A stretch of DNA of 54,887 bases from Candidatus Phytoplasma pruni (lineage in GTDB: Bacteria; Bacillota_I; Bacilli_A; Acholeplasmatales; Acholeplasmataceae): assembly GCF_013391955.1 (NCBI RefSeq), contig NZ_JABUOH010000051.1:1-54887 (forward strand), given 5' to 3'. A program made the translations under genes and the position numbers. The notes beneath the pieces are model-generated. The model was not told where the DNA came from and did not search any database. It was given only the letters and a program-made list of their open reading frames with translations. Positions 40,130-48,453 of the stretch are shown in pieces. Every line of letters begins with the position of its first letter. Position 1 is the stretch's first letter.

Positions 40130-41390
40130 ATGGAAAGAAAAAAAGTAATTTCATTAAAAGATAAAATAGATTATCTTTATCAAGTTGATTATTTGCACAA
40201 ACATCTCGCCACCTATAAAAAGAAAGGGAAATTCCCTACAAAAGATTATTTTCAATATTTTGAAAAACAACAAGAAAAGTTGAAAAAATTAATCCAAGAA
40301 CAAGGGTTTTACACTAAACAAGATTGGCAAAATTTACAAAACAATCATCAAAAAGATCCTACCTTTCCAACAGAAACATGCCAAAATGTGATTCAAAATT
40401 TTGATCATCTTTCCTTGGATGAATTATTGACTCCTTTAGTTTTTAATTTAAAAAATATTTCTCTTCCAGATTATCTCACGCCACAAAATAAACCCTTAGA
40501 TCAAACCACTACAAACATGGTTCAATACGTTCACACGCTGTATTTAGTCTTAAATGAATTTAACAACTACCAAAAAACAAGGCTTTTATTTTGATAGTCA
40601 AATCAAAAGTTTTGAAAAATATCAAAAAAAATTACAAACCATGACGGAAAAACATGGTTTTTATGGTAAAACAGAGTTTCAAAATTTAGAAAAAAACTTA
40701 CAAGCGATTAATTTAAAAAAAGATTTTTTCGGCAATTACGTTCATGAAGCAATCCAAACTATTATCGATCAATTATATTTTATTTCCGTGGAAATATTAA
40801 TTATCCCTCTAGTGAAACCGTTAACTTACCGCTTTGTCACGATTTATCATGAAGCAGGACACGCGATTATGGACTTATTTTCTCAATATTGGGAATTCAA
40901 GAGTATTAAAATACATCCCACAGGTGGGGGTTATTGTAGTTATATTAGTAAAACCAAAGGCACATTAAAGCCGCAACAAAAAATAACTAAAATTAAAGAA
41001 TTAATGGCTTCTTCTTATGGCGGTTTAGTGGCTGAAGAATGGTTGCAAAAACAATATCATCAAATCAAACCCCAAGCTAGTACTGGTGATTTGAATTTGG
41101 TCAAAAACGGCGCTTTACAATTGTTATATTATCGTGAATTTAAAAAATTTAAAGTTAAAATCAGAGTTAAAGATTTTAAAATTAGGTTTTGGAAGCAACT
41201 GACTCAAGACCAAAAAGAATATATAGAACAAGTTGAAAAAGAGGCTTATCAAAAAGCCGTAGAAATCATCAAAGAAAAAGAATTTTTATTAAATATGATT
41301 TATGAGATATACATTCAAAACAATAAACCTTCGCTCACTAAAGCTAAATTATTAAAAGAATTAGCCAAACATAATATAACGATTGAGTGA
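40130..41390 (+). pseudogene. Stand-alone M41 metalloprotease, copy 1, frameshifted
   Basis: Two overlapping frames (40130-40594 and 40554-41390) together match the full 415-residue paralogues downstream. The break is in an A6 run at 40572-40577: removing one A restores YQK-QGFYFDSQ, as in the paralogues' YQKQGFF. Features: two copies of a helical repeat (EKLKKLIQEQGFYTKQDW; KKLQTMTEKHGFYGKTEF), then HEAGH, GGGYCSY, and ASTGDLN with the third zinc ligand. No AAA domain. It could be a pseudogene, a phase-variable gene, one rescued by polymerase slippage, or a sequencing error. The stop is TGA. Confidence 0.8.
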
Positions 41391-41420
41391 TAAAAAGATC
41401 CCCCAAGAGGATCTTTTTTT
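41391..41420 (+). terminator. Terminator after M41 copy 1
   Basis: GATCC/GGATC stem within A/T runs, directly behind the stop codon. Almost identical, including the following TTTTATACTATAAA, to the terminator at 46431 behind M41 copy 4. Confidence 0.85.
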
Positions 41421-41443
41421 TATACTATAAACTTATTTTTTTG

Positions 41444-41452
41444 TGTTATAAT
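41444..41452 (+). promoter_or_regulatory. Extended -10 promoter of the secreted-protein operon
   Basis: TGT-TATAAT (TATAAT 41447-41452), about 90 bases before the small ORF at 41542. Confidence 0.55.
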
Positions 41453-41541
41453 GAATGAAACCGTGTTATAAAAATCTTACTATATCACTTATATTCTGGC
41501 TGAAAAAAATTTAGACGGTTTTTTAAAGGAGAGTGGTTGAA

Positions 41542-41619
41542 ATGGACATTTATGACATTTTGCGATATATAAAAAAAGATAGACAAAATTTAATTAAAAT
41601 AAAGGAGTTTTATGGTTAA
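41542..41619 (+). CDS. 25-residue leader ORF overlapping the secreted-protein gene
   Basis: ATG at 41542 with a strong AAAGGAG (41526-41532); encodes a 25-residue charged peptide (starts MDIYDILRYIKKDRQN, ends KEFYG). Its last codons contain the AAAGGAG ribosome site of the next gene, and its TAA (41617-41619) overlaps that gene's ATG-GTT-AA. This looks like a translational-coupling leader. No homologue is known to me. Confidence 0.55.
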   Translation: MDIYDILRYIKKDRQNLIKIKEFYG

Positions 41620-42447
41620 TAAAACATGTTTAAATTTTAAAAATTTATTTAAACTCGTTGTGATGACTTTACTTTTACCTCTTTTTTTATTCTTTTCTAC
41701 TAAAACGCATCTCCACGCTATGATGATGGAAATGGAAGCGCCGTTCTCTTTAGAAGAAGAATCTTTATTAGTTGATAAACCTTATCAAGATGATGGTCAA
41801 CTTCCTTATTGGACGCCACAAAGACCTTCTTATGAAAATAAAGACCTTCTTATGAAAATAATGATGATTGGCAACCTTCATCCGGCATGACGGATGGCTT
41901 ATGGGATGAAGAATATTATTTGTACAATAAAAACACTCGTTTAGATAATAAAACAGCAGAAGAACAATTAATGGAAGCTTTGCTAAAAGCGTTGGAAGAG
42001 TCCGGTCAATTAGATGAATTTTTATATTATGTCAAAAAATTCGGTTTAAAAGCTGCTTTAGAACATTTAAGTGAATTATTCCCTCAAGTTTTACAACGTT
42101 TAGAAAAATCAGGTTTTTTACCACTTTTAGAACTGGTATTAAATAAATTATATTCCCTAGAAACTTTAGAAAAATTAGGCAATGCTTTAATCGACATGTT
42201 ACAAAAATTAGGCAGAACCGCGCAAGCCGAAGAATTAAAACGTTTATTAAAGGAAGGTGTGTTGACAAAAGAGGACAAAGAAGAAACTTTTGCTCAAGTT
42301 TTAGAAGAAGCGTTAGGAAGAAAAGGACCTAGACCAAAAGGTGAACCAAGATGGCCTAACGCAAACACAAGAAAAGATAAAGGTACGCCTTATTCAGATA
42401 AAAAGAAATTAAAAATACTTTTAAAAAACAATTCAAAAAATTATTAA
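41612..42447 (+). pseudogene. Secreted protein gene split by a 20-bp tandem duplication
   Basis: The 5' part (41612-41890) has a clear Sec signal peptide: basic start, hydrophobic core LFKLVVMTLLLPLFLFF (about 12-28), likely cleavage after THLHA. The 3' part (41887-42447) is helical and acidic, then basic at the end. A 20-base direct repeat (41821-41840 and 41841-41860) shifts the frame; deleting one copy joins PQRPSYENNDDWQPSSGMTD in one frame of about 271 residues. As read, only a truncated 92-residue secreted product is made. Phytoplasma effectors are Sec-secreted proteins of this size, but I recognise no known effector and it lacks the typical SVM signal. Slippage could restore it. Confidence 0.75.
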
Positions 42448-42541
42448 CAACATGTTTTAAATAAAAAAATATTTTGGACATAATTGAATTTCAAAATAGA
42501 CTTGCAAATGAAAAAACTCAAAATAAAAAAGAGGGACAAGT

Positions 42542-43789
42542 ATGGAAAAAACAAGAGATATAAAATTAGAAAATACAAGAGCGTTTTTTCTTGTCCTTCC
42601 TTATTTATTGTATTGGTTCGCCCATTATAAAGAAAATTATTGGTTCATCAACTTACAACACCTTCAACTGTTTGAAGAATACCAAGCTAAATTGAAAAAA
42701 TTAATCCAAGAAAAAGGTCCTTATTCTAAACAAGATTTTGAATATTTAAAACAAAATACCAAAAATTATTATGAAAGAACCAAAATTCAAAAAGTTATTC
42801 AAAGTTGTGAAGATTTCACAGTGGAAGAATTATTAACTCCGTTGGTTGTTAATTTAAATGATGTTGATATCAAGGATTATTTAACATCAGAAAAACCAAT
42901 CGATAAAGAGGTTCAAGACATGATTCGTTATGCTAAAACGTTGTCTATAACCTCAAATGAATATGATAAATACCAAAAACAAGGTTTTTTTGATCAAAAT
43001 GATTTTAAAATATTTAAAACATATCAAAAAAAATTACAACAAATAACTAAAAAACAAGGTTTTTTAAGTAAAAAAGATTTTCAAAATTTAGAAAAAACCT
43101 TGCAAAATGTTAATTTAAAAAAAGATATTTTCAGCCATTACATTATAAAAGTAATTGCCGACGTTATTAGAAAATGGGATGATTTTGATATTGAAACATT
43201 AATCATCCCTATAGAAAAACCGTTTACTCACTATGAAAAAACTCTCTATCATGAAACAGGACACGCTATAATAGCTTTATTTGCTCAATATTTAAATTTG
43301 AAGTACATAAGAGTTTATCCTAACGGAGGAGGATATTGTGAATTCGTCTATCCGTTCGAAGGGCGATTAACAACAAAACAAAAAATTGAAAAAATTAAAG
43401 AAAAAATGGTGTTTGATTATGGCGGTTTAGTGGCTGAAGAATGGCTGCAAAAACAATATCACCAAATCAAACCCCAAGCTAGTTCTGGTGATTTAAAATT
43501 CTTAAGAGAAGGTGCTTTAAAATTATTATATTATCAAGAATATAAAAAAATAAAAGAAAATATCAAAACTAAAGATTTTAAAATTAGGTCTTGGAAACAA
43601 CTGACTAAGGAACAAACAGGCTATATAGAACAAGTAGAAAAAGAAGCTTATCAAACAGCCGTAGAAATCATCAAAGAAAAAGCCTTTTTAATGCCGCTAA
43701 TTCATGATATTTACATAAATAATAATAAACCATTTCTTACTAAAGAGGAATTGTTAAAAGGATTGGAAAAACATAATATAAATATTTAA
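42542..43789 (+). CDS. Stand-alone M41 metalloprotease, copy 2
   Basis: 415 residues. The C-terminal half resembles the peptidase domain of FtsH: HETGH at 237-241 (Thr for Ala), GGLVAEEWL (about 302-310) matching FtsH GGRAAEE, and SSGDLK with Asp317, 80 residues after HExxH as in FtsH. There is no AAA module. The N-terminal half has two copies of a roughly 100-residue helical repeat (FEEYQAKLKKLIQEKG and FKTYQKKLQQITKKQG). A hydrophobic stretch near 15-30 might bind membrane. Probably a zinc protease without an ATP motor; substrate unknown. GAGGGACA ribosome site. Confidence 0.85.
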   Translation: MEKTRDIKLENTRAFFLVLPYLLYWFAHYKENYWFINLQHLQLFEEYQAKLKKLIQEKGPYSKQDFEYLKQNTKNYYERTKIQKVIQSCEDFTVEELLTPLVVNLNDVDIKDYLTSEKPIDKEVQDMIRYAKTLSITSNEYDKYQKQGFFDQNDFKIFKTYQKKLQQITKKQGFLSKKDFQNLEKTLQNVNLKKDIFSHYIIKVIADVIRKWDDFDIETLIIPIEKPFTHYEKTLYHETGHAIIALFAQYLNLKYIRVYPNGGGYCEFVYPFEGRLTTKQKIEKIKEKMVFDYGGLVAEEWLQKQYHQIKPQASSGDLKFLREGALKLLYYQEYKKIKENIKTKDFKIRSWKQLTKEQTGYIEQVEKEAYQTAVEIIKEKAFLMPLIHDIYINNNKPFLTKEELLKGLEKHNINI

Positions 43790-43804
43790 AAAGGCAAAAA
43801 AAAT

Positions 43805-45052
43805 ATGGAAAAAACAACAGATATAAAATTAGACAACACAAGAGCGTTTGCTCTTGTCCTTCCTTATTTATTGTATTGGTTCACCCATTATAAAGAAAAT
43901 TATTGGTTTAACCACACAGATCACCTTCAACTGTTTGAAGAATACCAAGCTAAACTGAAAAAATTAATTCAAGAAAAAGGACCTTATTCAAAACAAGATT
44001 TTGAATATTTAAAACAAAATACCAAAAATCATTATGAAAGAACTAAAATTCAAAAAATTATTCAAAGTTGTGAAGATTTCACAGTGGAAGAATTATTAAC
44101 TCCGTTGATTGTTAATTTAAATGATGTTGATATCAATGAATATTTAACATCAGAAAAACCACTTGATAAAGAGGTTCAAGAAAAGATTCGTTATACTCAA
44201 ATATTGTATATTGTCTCCAATGAATTCGATAAATACCAAAAACAAAGCTTTTTTTATCAAAAGGCTTTTAAAATGTTTCAAAAATATCAAAAAAAATTAC
44301 AACAAATAACTAAAAAAAATGGTTTTTTAAGTAAAAAAGATTTTCAAAATTTAGAAAAAAACTTACAAAATGTTAATTTAAAAAAAGATATTTTCAGCCG
44401 TTACATTATGAAAGTGCTCAATCAAGTTATTGAAAAAGGGAATGATTTTGATATTGAAGAATTAATCATCCCTATTGAAAAACCTCTTATGCAGTCTGTA
44501 ATAACTATTTATCATGAAGCGGGACATGCTATAATAGCTTTGTTTGCTCAATATTTAGATTTTAAACACATAAGAGCTTATCCTAACGGAGGAGGATACT
44601 GTAGTTGGACCTATTCGTTCCAAGTTCCATCAACAACAAAACAAAAAGTTGAAAAAATCAAAGAAAACATGGCTTTATCTTATGGCGGTTTAGTGGGCGA
44701 GGAATGGTTAAAAAAAAAATATCATCAAATCAAACCCAAAGCTAGTTCTGGCGATCTGAAATCCATTAGAAACAGAGCTTTACGATTATTATATTATCGT
44801 GAATATAATCAATTTAAAGAAGAAATCAAAGCTAAAGATTTTAACATTAAAACTTTTGCCTCTTTAAATAAGGAGCAAAAAGAATATATAGAAAAAGTTG
44901 AAAAAGAGGCTTATCAAAAAGCTGTAGAAATAATCAAAGAAAAAGCCTTTTTATTGCCACTAATTCATGATATTTACGTAAAAAATAACAAACCATTTCT
45001 TACTAAAGATGAATTGTTAAAAGGATTGGAAAAACATAATATAAATATTTAA
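43805..45052 (+). CDS. Stand-alone M41 metalloprotease, copy 3
   Basis: 415 residues, the closest paralogue of copy 2 (the first 110 residues nearly identical), with canonical HEAGH at 237-241 and ASSGDLKSI around 315-323. Starts 15 bases after copy 2 with a weak AAGG site and is probably co-transcribed. Same two helical N-terminal repeats. The high similarity shows recent tandem duplication. Confidence 0.85.
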   Translation: MEKTTDIKLDNTRAFALVLPYLLYWFTHYKENYWFNHTDHLQLFEEYQAKLKKLIQEKGPYSKQDFEYLKQNTKNHYERTKIQKIIQSCEDFTVEELLTPLIVNLNDVDINEYLTSEKPLDKEVQEKIRYTQILYIVSNEFDKYQKQSFFYQKAFKMFQKYQKKLQQITKKNGFLSKKDFQNLEKNLQNVNLKKDIFSRYIMKVLNQVIEKGNDFDIEELIIPIEKPLMQSVITIYHEAGHAIIALFAQYLDFKHIRAYPNGGGYCSWTYSFQVPSTTKQKVEKIKENMALSYGGLVGEEWLKKKYHQIKPKASSGDLKSIRNRALRLLYYREYNQFKEEIKAKDFNIKTFASLNKEQKEYIEKVEKEAYQKAVEIIKEKAFLLPLIHDIYVKNNKPFLTKDELLKGLEKHNINI

Positions 45053-45133
45053 AAAGGTTTTTTTCGAATAAAGCGCTACAAAATTGTAGACTAAATATTA
45101 TATAACTTATAAGAAAGAGAACAACTGTTTAAA

Positions 45134-46393
45134 ATGGAAAATAACAAACAAATTGATTTAGAAAAAATAATGGATTATACATATATTCTTCATAGTTTAT
45201 CTGTCACATTAAAAATTTATAAAGGAGAGGGAGTTTTTAGAAATGATGCAGATTTCGAAAATCACCAAAAAGACCAAAAAACACTACAAAATCTTCGCAA
45301 AGAACAAAAACATTACACTAAAAAAGAATTTCAATTACTGAAAAAAAAATATAGGTTTTGGAACTACGAATCGGATATAAACTATGTGATTAGATATTAT
45401 GATATCATTTGTATTGAAGAATTATTGACCCCACTGCCATTTAATTTTCATAATATCGATATTAATGATTATTTGGTTCTGAAAAACCCTCTGGAAGCGG
45501 ATACGCGAGAAATGATTAAATACACGCAAGCGCTTTATATTGTTTTTGTTGAATTGGAAAAATACCAACAACAAGGTTTATTTTATCACGAAGATTTCGA
45601 TCTTTTAGAAAAATATCGTATTAAATTGGCTCAATTAACAAGCCAACAAGGTTTTTATAATAAAGAAGATTTTGAACAATTAAAAGATCATTTAATTAAA
45701 AACGGATTAAAAAGAGATTTTTTTGGCAATTATATTTTCAAAAATATCCAACATATTGTTGATCATTTTGACCTTTTTTCTATTAAAGAAGTTATAAAAC
45801 CTGTTCATAACCCTATTATGAAAAGATTCACTTCCACACATCATGAAGCGGGGCACGCGATAATCGCTTTATCCTCTAAATATTGGGACTTATGGAGAAT
45901 AGTTGTTTTTGAAACAGGAGGGGGAGGGTGTGACTATTTTTCCACGAAAATGGGTGAGTTAACTGCAAAACAAAAAGTTGAAAAAATAAAAGAATTAATG
46001 GCTTTTTATTATGGCGGCTTAGTGGGCGAAGAGTGGTTGCAAACACAATATCATCAAATAAAGCCTCAAGCGAGTCCTAGTGATTTGGCCACTGTTAGAA
46101 AAAAAGCTTTAGAATTGTTGTATTTTAATGAATATAATAAATTTAAAGAAAATATCACAGCTAAAGATTTGAATCTTAAAACGTTTAGATATTTATCAAT
46201 TCAACAAAAAGAATATATTGCAAAAGTTGAAAAAGAAGCTTATCAAAAAGCCGTAGAAATCATCAAAGACAAAGAATTTTTAATACCTACGATTTATGAA
46301 ATTTATACCCAGAAAAAACAATATTTTCTGACTAAAGACGAATTATTGGAAGAATTAAAAAAGAGAAATATAGAATTGAACTTGCCCAACTAA
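45134..46393 (+). CDS. Stand-alone M41 metalloprotease, copy 4
   Basis: 419 residues. HEAGH at 237-241, GGGGCDYF after it, GGLVGEEWLQ and ASPSDLATV with the Asp ligand, all in register with copies 2 and 3. The N-terminal repeats are more diverged (EDFDLLEKYRIKLAQLTSQQG), so this is an older duplicate. Ribosome site AAGAAAGAGA is weak and distant. Ends before a bidirectional terminator shared with uvrB. Confidence 0.85.
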   Translation: MENNKQIDLEKIMDYTYILHSLSVTLKIYKGEGVFRNDADFENHQKDQKTLQNLRKEQKHYTKKEFQLLKKKYRFWNYESDINYVIRYYDIICIEELLTPLPFNFHNIDINDYLVLKNPLEADTREMIKYTQALYIVFVELEKYQQQGLFYHEDFDLLEKYRIKLAQLTSQQGFYNKEDFEQLKDHLIKNGLKRDFFGNYIFKNIQHIVDHFDLFSIKEVIKPVHNPIMKRFTSTHHEAGHAIIALSSKYWDLWRIVVFETGGGGCDYFSTKMGELTAKQKVEKIKELMAFYYGGLVGEEWLQTQYHQIKPQASPSDLATVRKKALELLYFNEYNKFKENITAKDLNLKTFRYLSIQQKEYIAKVEKEAYQKAVEIIKDKEFLIPTIYEIYTQKKQYFLTKDELLEELKKRNIELNLPN

Positions 46394-46430
46394 AGATATT
46401 CACAATAAAAACCAATAATTAATCCCAATA

Positions 46431-46458
46431 AAAAAAGATCCCCAAGAGGATCTTTTTT
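46431..46458. terminator. Bidirectional terminator of the M41 cluster and uvrB
   Basis: AAAAAAGATCC/GGATCTTTTTT, six-base loop. Lies between convergent genes; nearly identical to the one at 41391. Confidence 0.9.
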
Positions 46459-46472
46459 TTATACTATAAAGA

Positions 46473-48434
46473 TTAAGATTTTTTAATGTTTTTGATTAAA
46501 TCTCTATAAATAACAGCTTGTTCGAAATTTAACTGTTTAGCAGCTTCTTTCATGGACTTTTGCAGTTGTTTTAAATCTTGCTTATTTTTTTGGTTTTTAC
46601 CAGAAGCTAATAAAGAAGCTTCTTCTTTTTGAACTTTTTGCTTATCCATAATAGTTTTTTTGACAATAGTTTTAATAATAGGAGTTGGTTGAACATGATG
46701 GACACGGTTATATTCCTCTTGAAGAGTTCTACGACGTTGTGTTTCTTCTATCGCTTCTCGCATAGCGTCAGTAATCACATCGCCATAAAGAATGGCTTTA
46801 CCGTTGATATTACGTGCCGCTCTACCGATAGTTTGAATCAGACTTCTTTTATTTCTTAAAAAACCTTGTTTATCAGCGTCTAAAATAGCCACTAACGAAA
46901 CCACTGGCAAATCCAAACCTTCTCTTAATAAATTAACTCCAATTAAACAATCATAAGTACCGATCATTAAATCTTCCAAAATAACTAATCTTTCTAAAGA
47001 TTTGATTTCACTATGTAAATAAGCCACTTTGATGCCTAAATCTTTTAAATAACTAGTTAAATCTTCGCTCATCTTAATAGTGATAGTGGACACTAAAGTT
47101 CTTTCGTTCTTTTCCGCTCTTTTTTTAATTTCAAAATATAAATTTTCAATTTGGTTTTTAGTGGGACGAACTTCAATAATAGGGTCTAGTACAAAAGTAG
47201 GGCGAATAATTTGCTCCACAATAGGTAAATTTTTATTTAATTCATAATCACCCGGAGTAGCGGATAAATAAATTATTTTATCCATTTTTTTTTCAAATTC
47301 AGGGAATCTCAGCGGTCTGTTATCTAAAGCACTCGGCAAACGGAAACCATATTGAACTAAATTATTTTTTCTGGAAAAATCGCCTTCATACATTCCTCTG
47401 ATTTGAGAAACGGTCACGTGAGATTCATCAATAATAGTTAAAAAATCATCCCCAAAATAATCGATCAAAGTAGTAGGTGTTTCGCCTGCTGCTTTCAAAG
47501 ATAAATGTCTAGAATAATTTTCAATACCATTACAATAACCCAATTCTTGCAACATTTCTAAATCATATTTAGTTTTCATTTCTATTTTTTGTGCTTCTAC
47601 TAGTTGGTTTTTATCTTTGAAAAAAGCTATTTGTTCGGTTAATTCTTGTTGAATACGCAAAATAGATTCTTCTAATTTTTCTTTATCGGTAGCATAAAGA
47701 GAAGCAGGAAAAATAGTGATATCTTCTAAATTAGCCAAAATAACACCATCAATAGTGTTAAATAGTTTAATCTCTTCCACTTCATCATCCCAAAAAATAA
47801 TTCTGATCCCTTGTGTGGTATCAGAAGAAGGAACGATATCTATCATATCTCCTCTCAACCGAAAAGTACCTCTTTTAAAAGAGTAATCATTTCTTTGGTA
47901 ATTCAAGCCGACTAATTGATTAACCAATTCTTTTAAAAGATATTTCATCCCTTTTTCTAAATAAAGAATCGACTTTTTGTAATTCTCAATATCACCTACA
48001 CCATAAATACAAGAAACAGAGGAAACCACGATTACATCGTCATGATTGATTAAAGAATTAATAGCACTATGACGCATTTTATCTATTTCATCATTAATTA
48101 AAGAATCTTTTTCAATATAAGTGTCATTACGGACGACATAAGCTTCTGGTTGATAATAATCGAAATAAGAAATAAAATATTCTACTTTATTATCAGGAAA
48201 CATGGTTTTTAATTCGTTAAATAATTGTCCAGCTAAGGTTTTATTATGAACTATAATCAAAGTTTTTTTATTTAATTGATGGATAATATTAGATATAGTA
48301 AAAGTTTTACCTGTCCCTGTAGCGCCAATGACAATCTGTTCTTTATGACCTTTATCTAAATTAGATAACAATTGTTCGATAGCTTTAGGTTGGTCTCCGC
48401 TAGGTTTATATAAAGTTTTTAATTTAAAAGCCAT
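46473..48434 (-). CDS. uvrB: UvrABC excinuclease subunit B
   Basis: 653 residues, normal size. Damage-verifying helicase-like subunit of nucleotide excision repair. Walker A GATGTGKT (37-44), the beta-hairpin region YFDYYQPEAYVVRNDTYIEK (about 91-110), DESH of Walker B, helicase motif VI QTIGRAARN (about 540), and the C-terminal UVR helix pair (about 620-650) that binds UvrC. Follows uvrA by 19 bases in a uvrC-uvrA-uvrB series. Confidence 0.98.
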   Translation of the reverse strand: MAFKLKTLYKPSGDQPKAIEQLLSNLDKGHKEQIVIGATGTGKTFTISNIIHQLNKKTLIIVHNKTLAGQLFNELKTMFPDNKVEYFISYFDYYQPEAYVVRNDTYIEKDSLINDEIDKMRHSAINSLINHDDVIVVSSVSCIYGVGDIENYKKSILYLEKGMKYLLKELVNQLVGLNYQRNDYSFKRGTFRLRGDMIDIVPSSDTTQGIRIIFWDDEVEEIKLFNTIDGVILANLEDITIFPASLYATDKEKLEESILRIQQELTEQIAFFKDKNQLVEAQKIEMKTKYDLEMLQELGYCNGIENYSRHLSLKAAGETPTTLIDYFGDDFLTIIDESHVTVSQIRGMYEGDFSRKNNLVQYGFRLPSALDNRPLRFPEFEKKMDKIIYLSATPGDYELNKNLPIVEQIIRPTFVLDPIIEVRPTKNQIENLYFEIKKRAEKNERTLVSTITIKMSEDLTSYLKDLGIKVAYLHSEIKSLERLVILEDLMIGTYDCLIGVNLLREGLDLPVVSLVAILDADKQGFLRNKRSLIQTIGRAARNINGKAILYGDVITDAMREAIEETQRRRTLQEEYNRVHHVQPTPIIKTIVKKTIMDKQKVQKEEASLLASGKNQKNKQDLKQLQKSMKEAAKQLNFEQAVIYRDLIKNIKKS

Positions 48435-48453
48435 TTTCCTTTACCTTTATCAT

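Noticed and set aside
40554-41390. Second half of M41 copy 1 as an independent gene
   Set aside because: Its N-terminus continues the first frame's paralogous sequence across an A6 run; no ribosome site at 40554.
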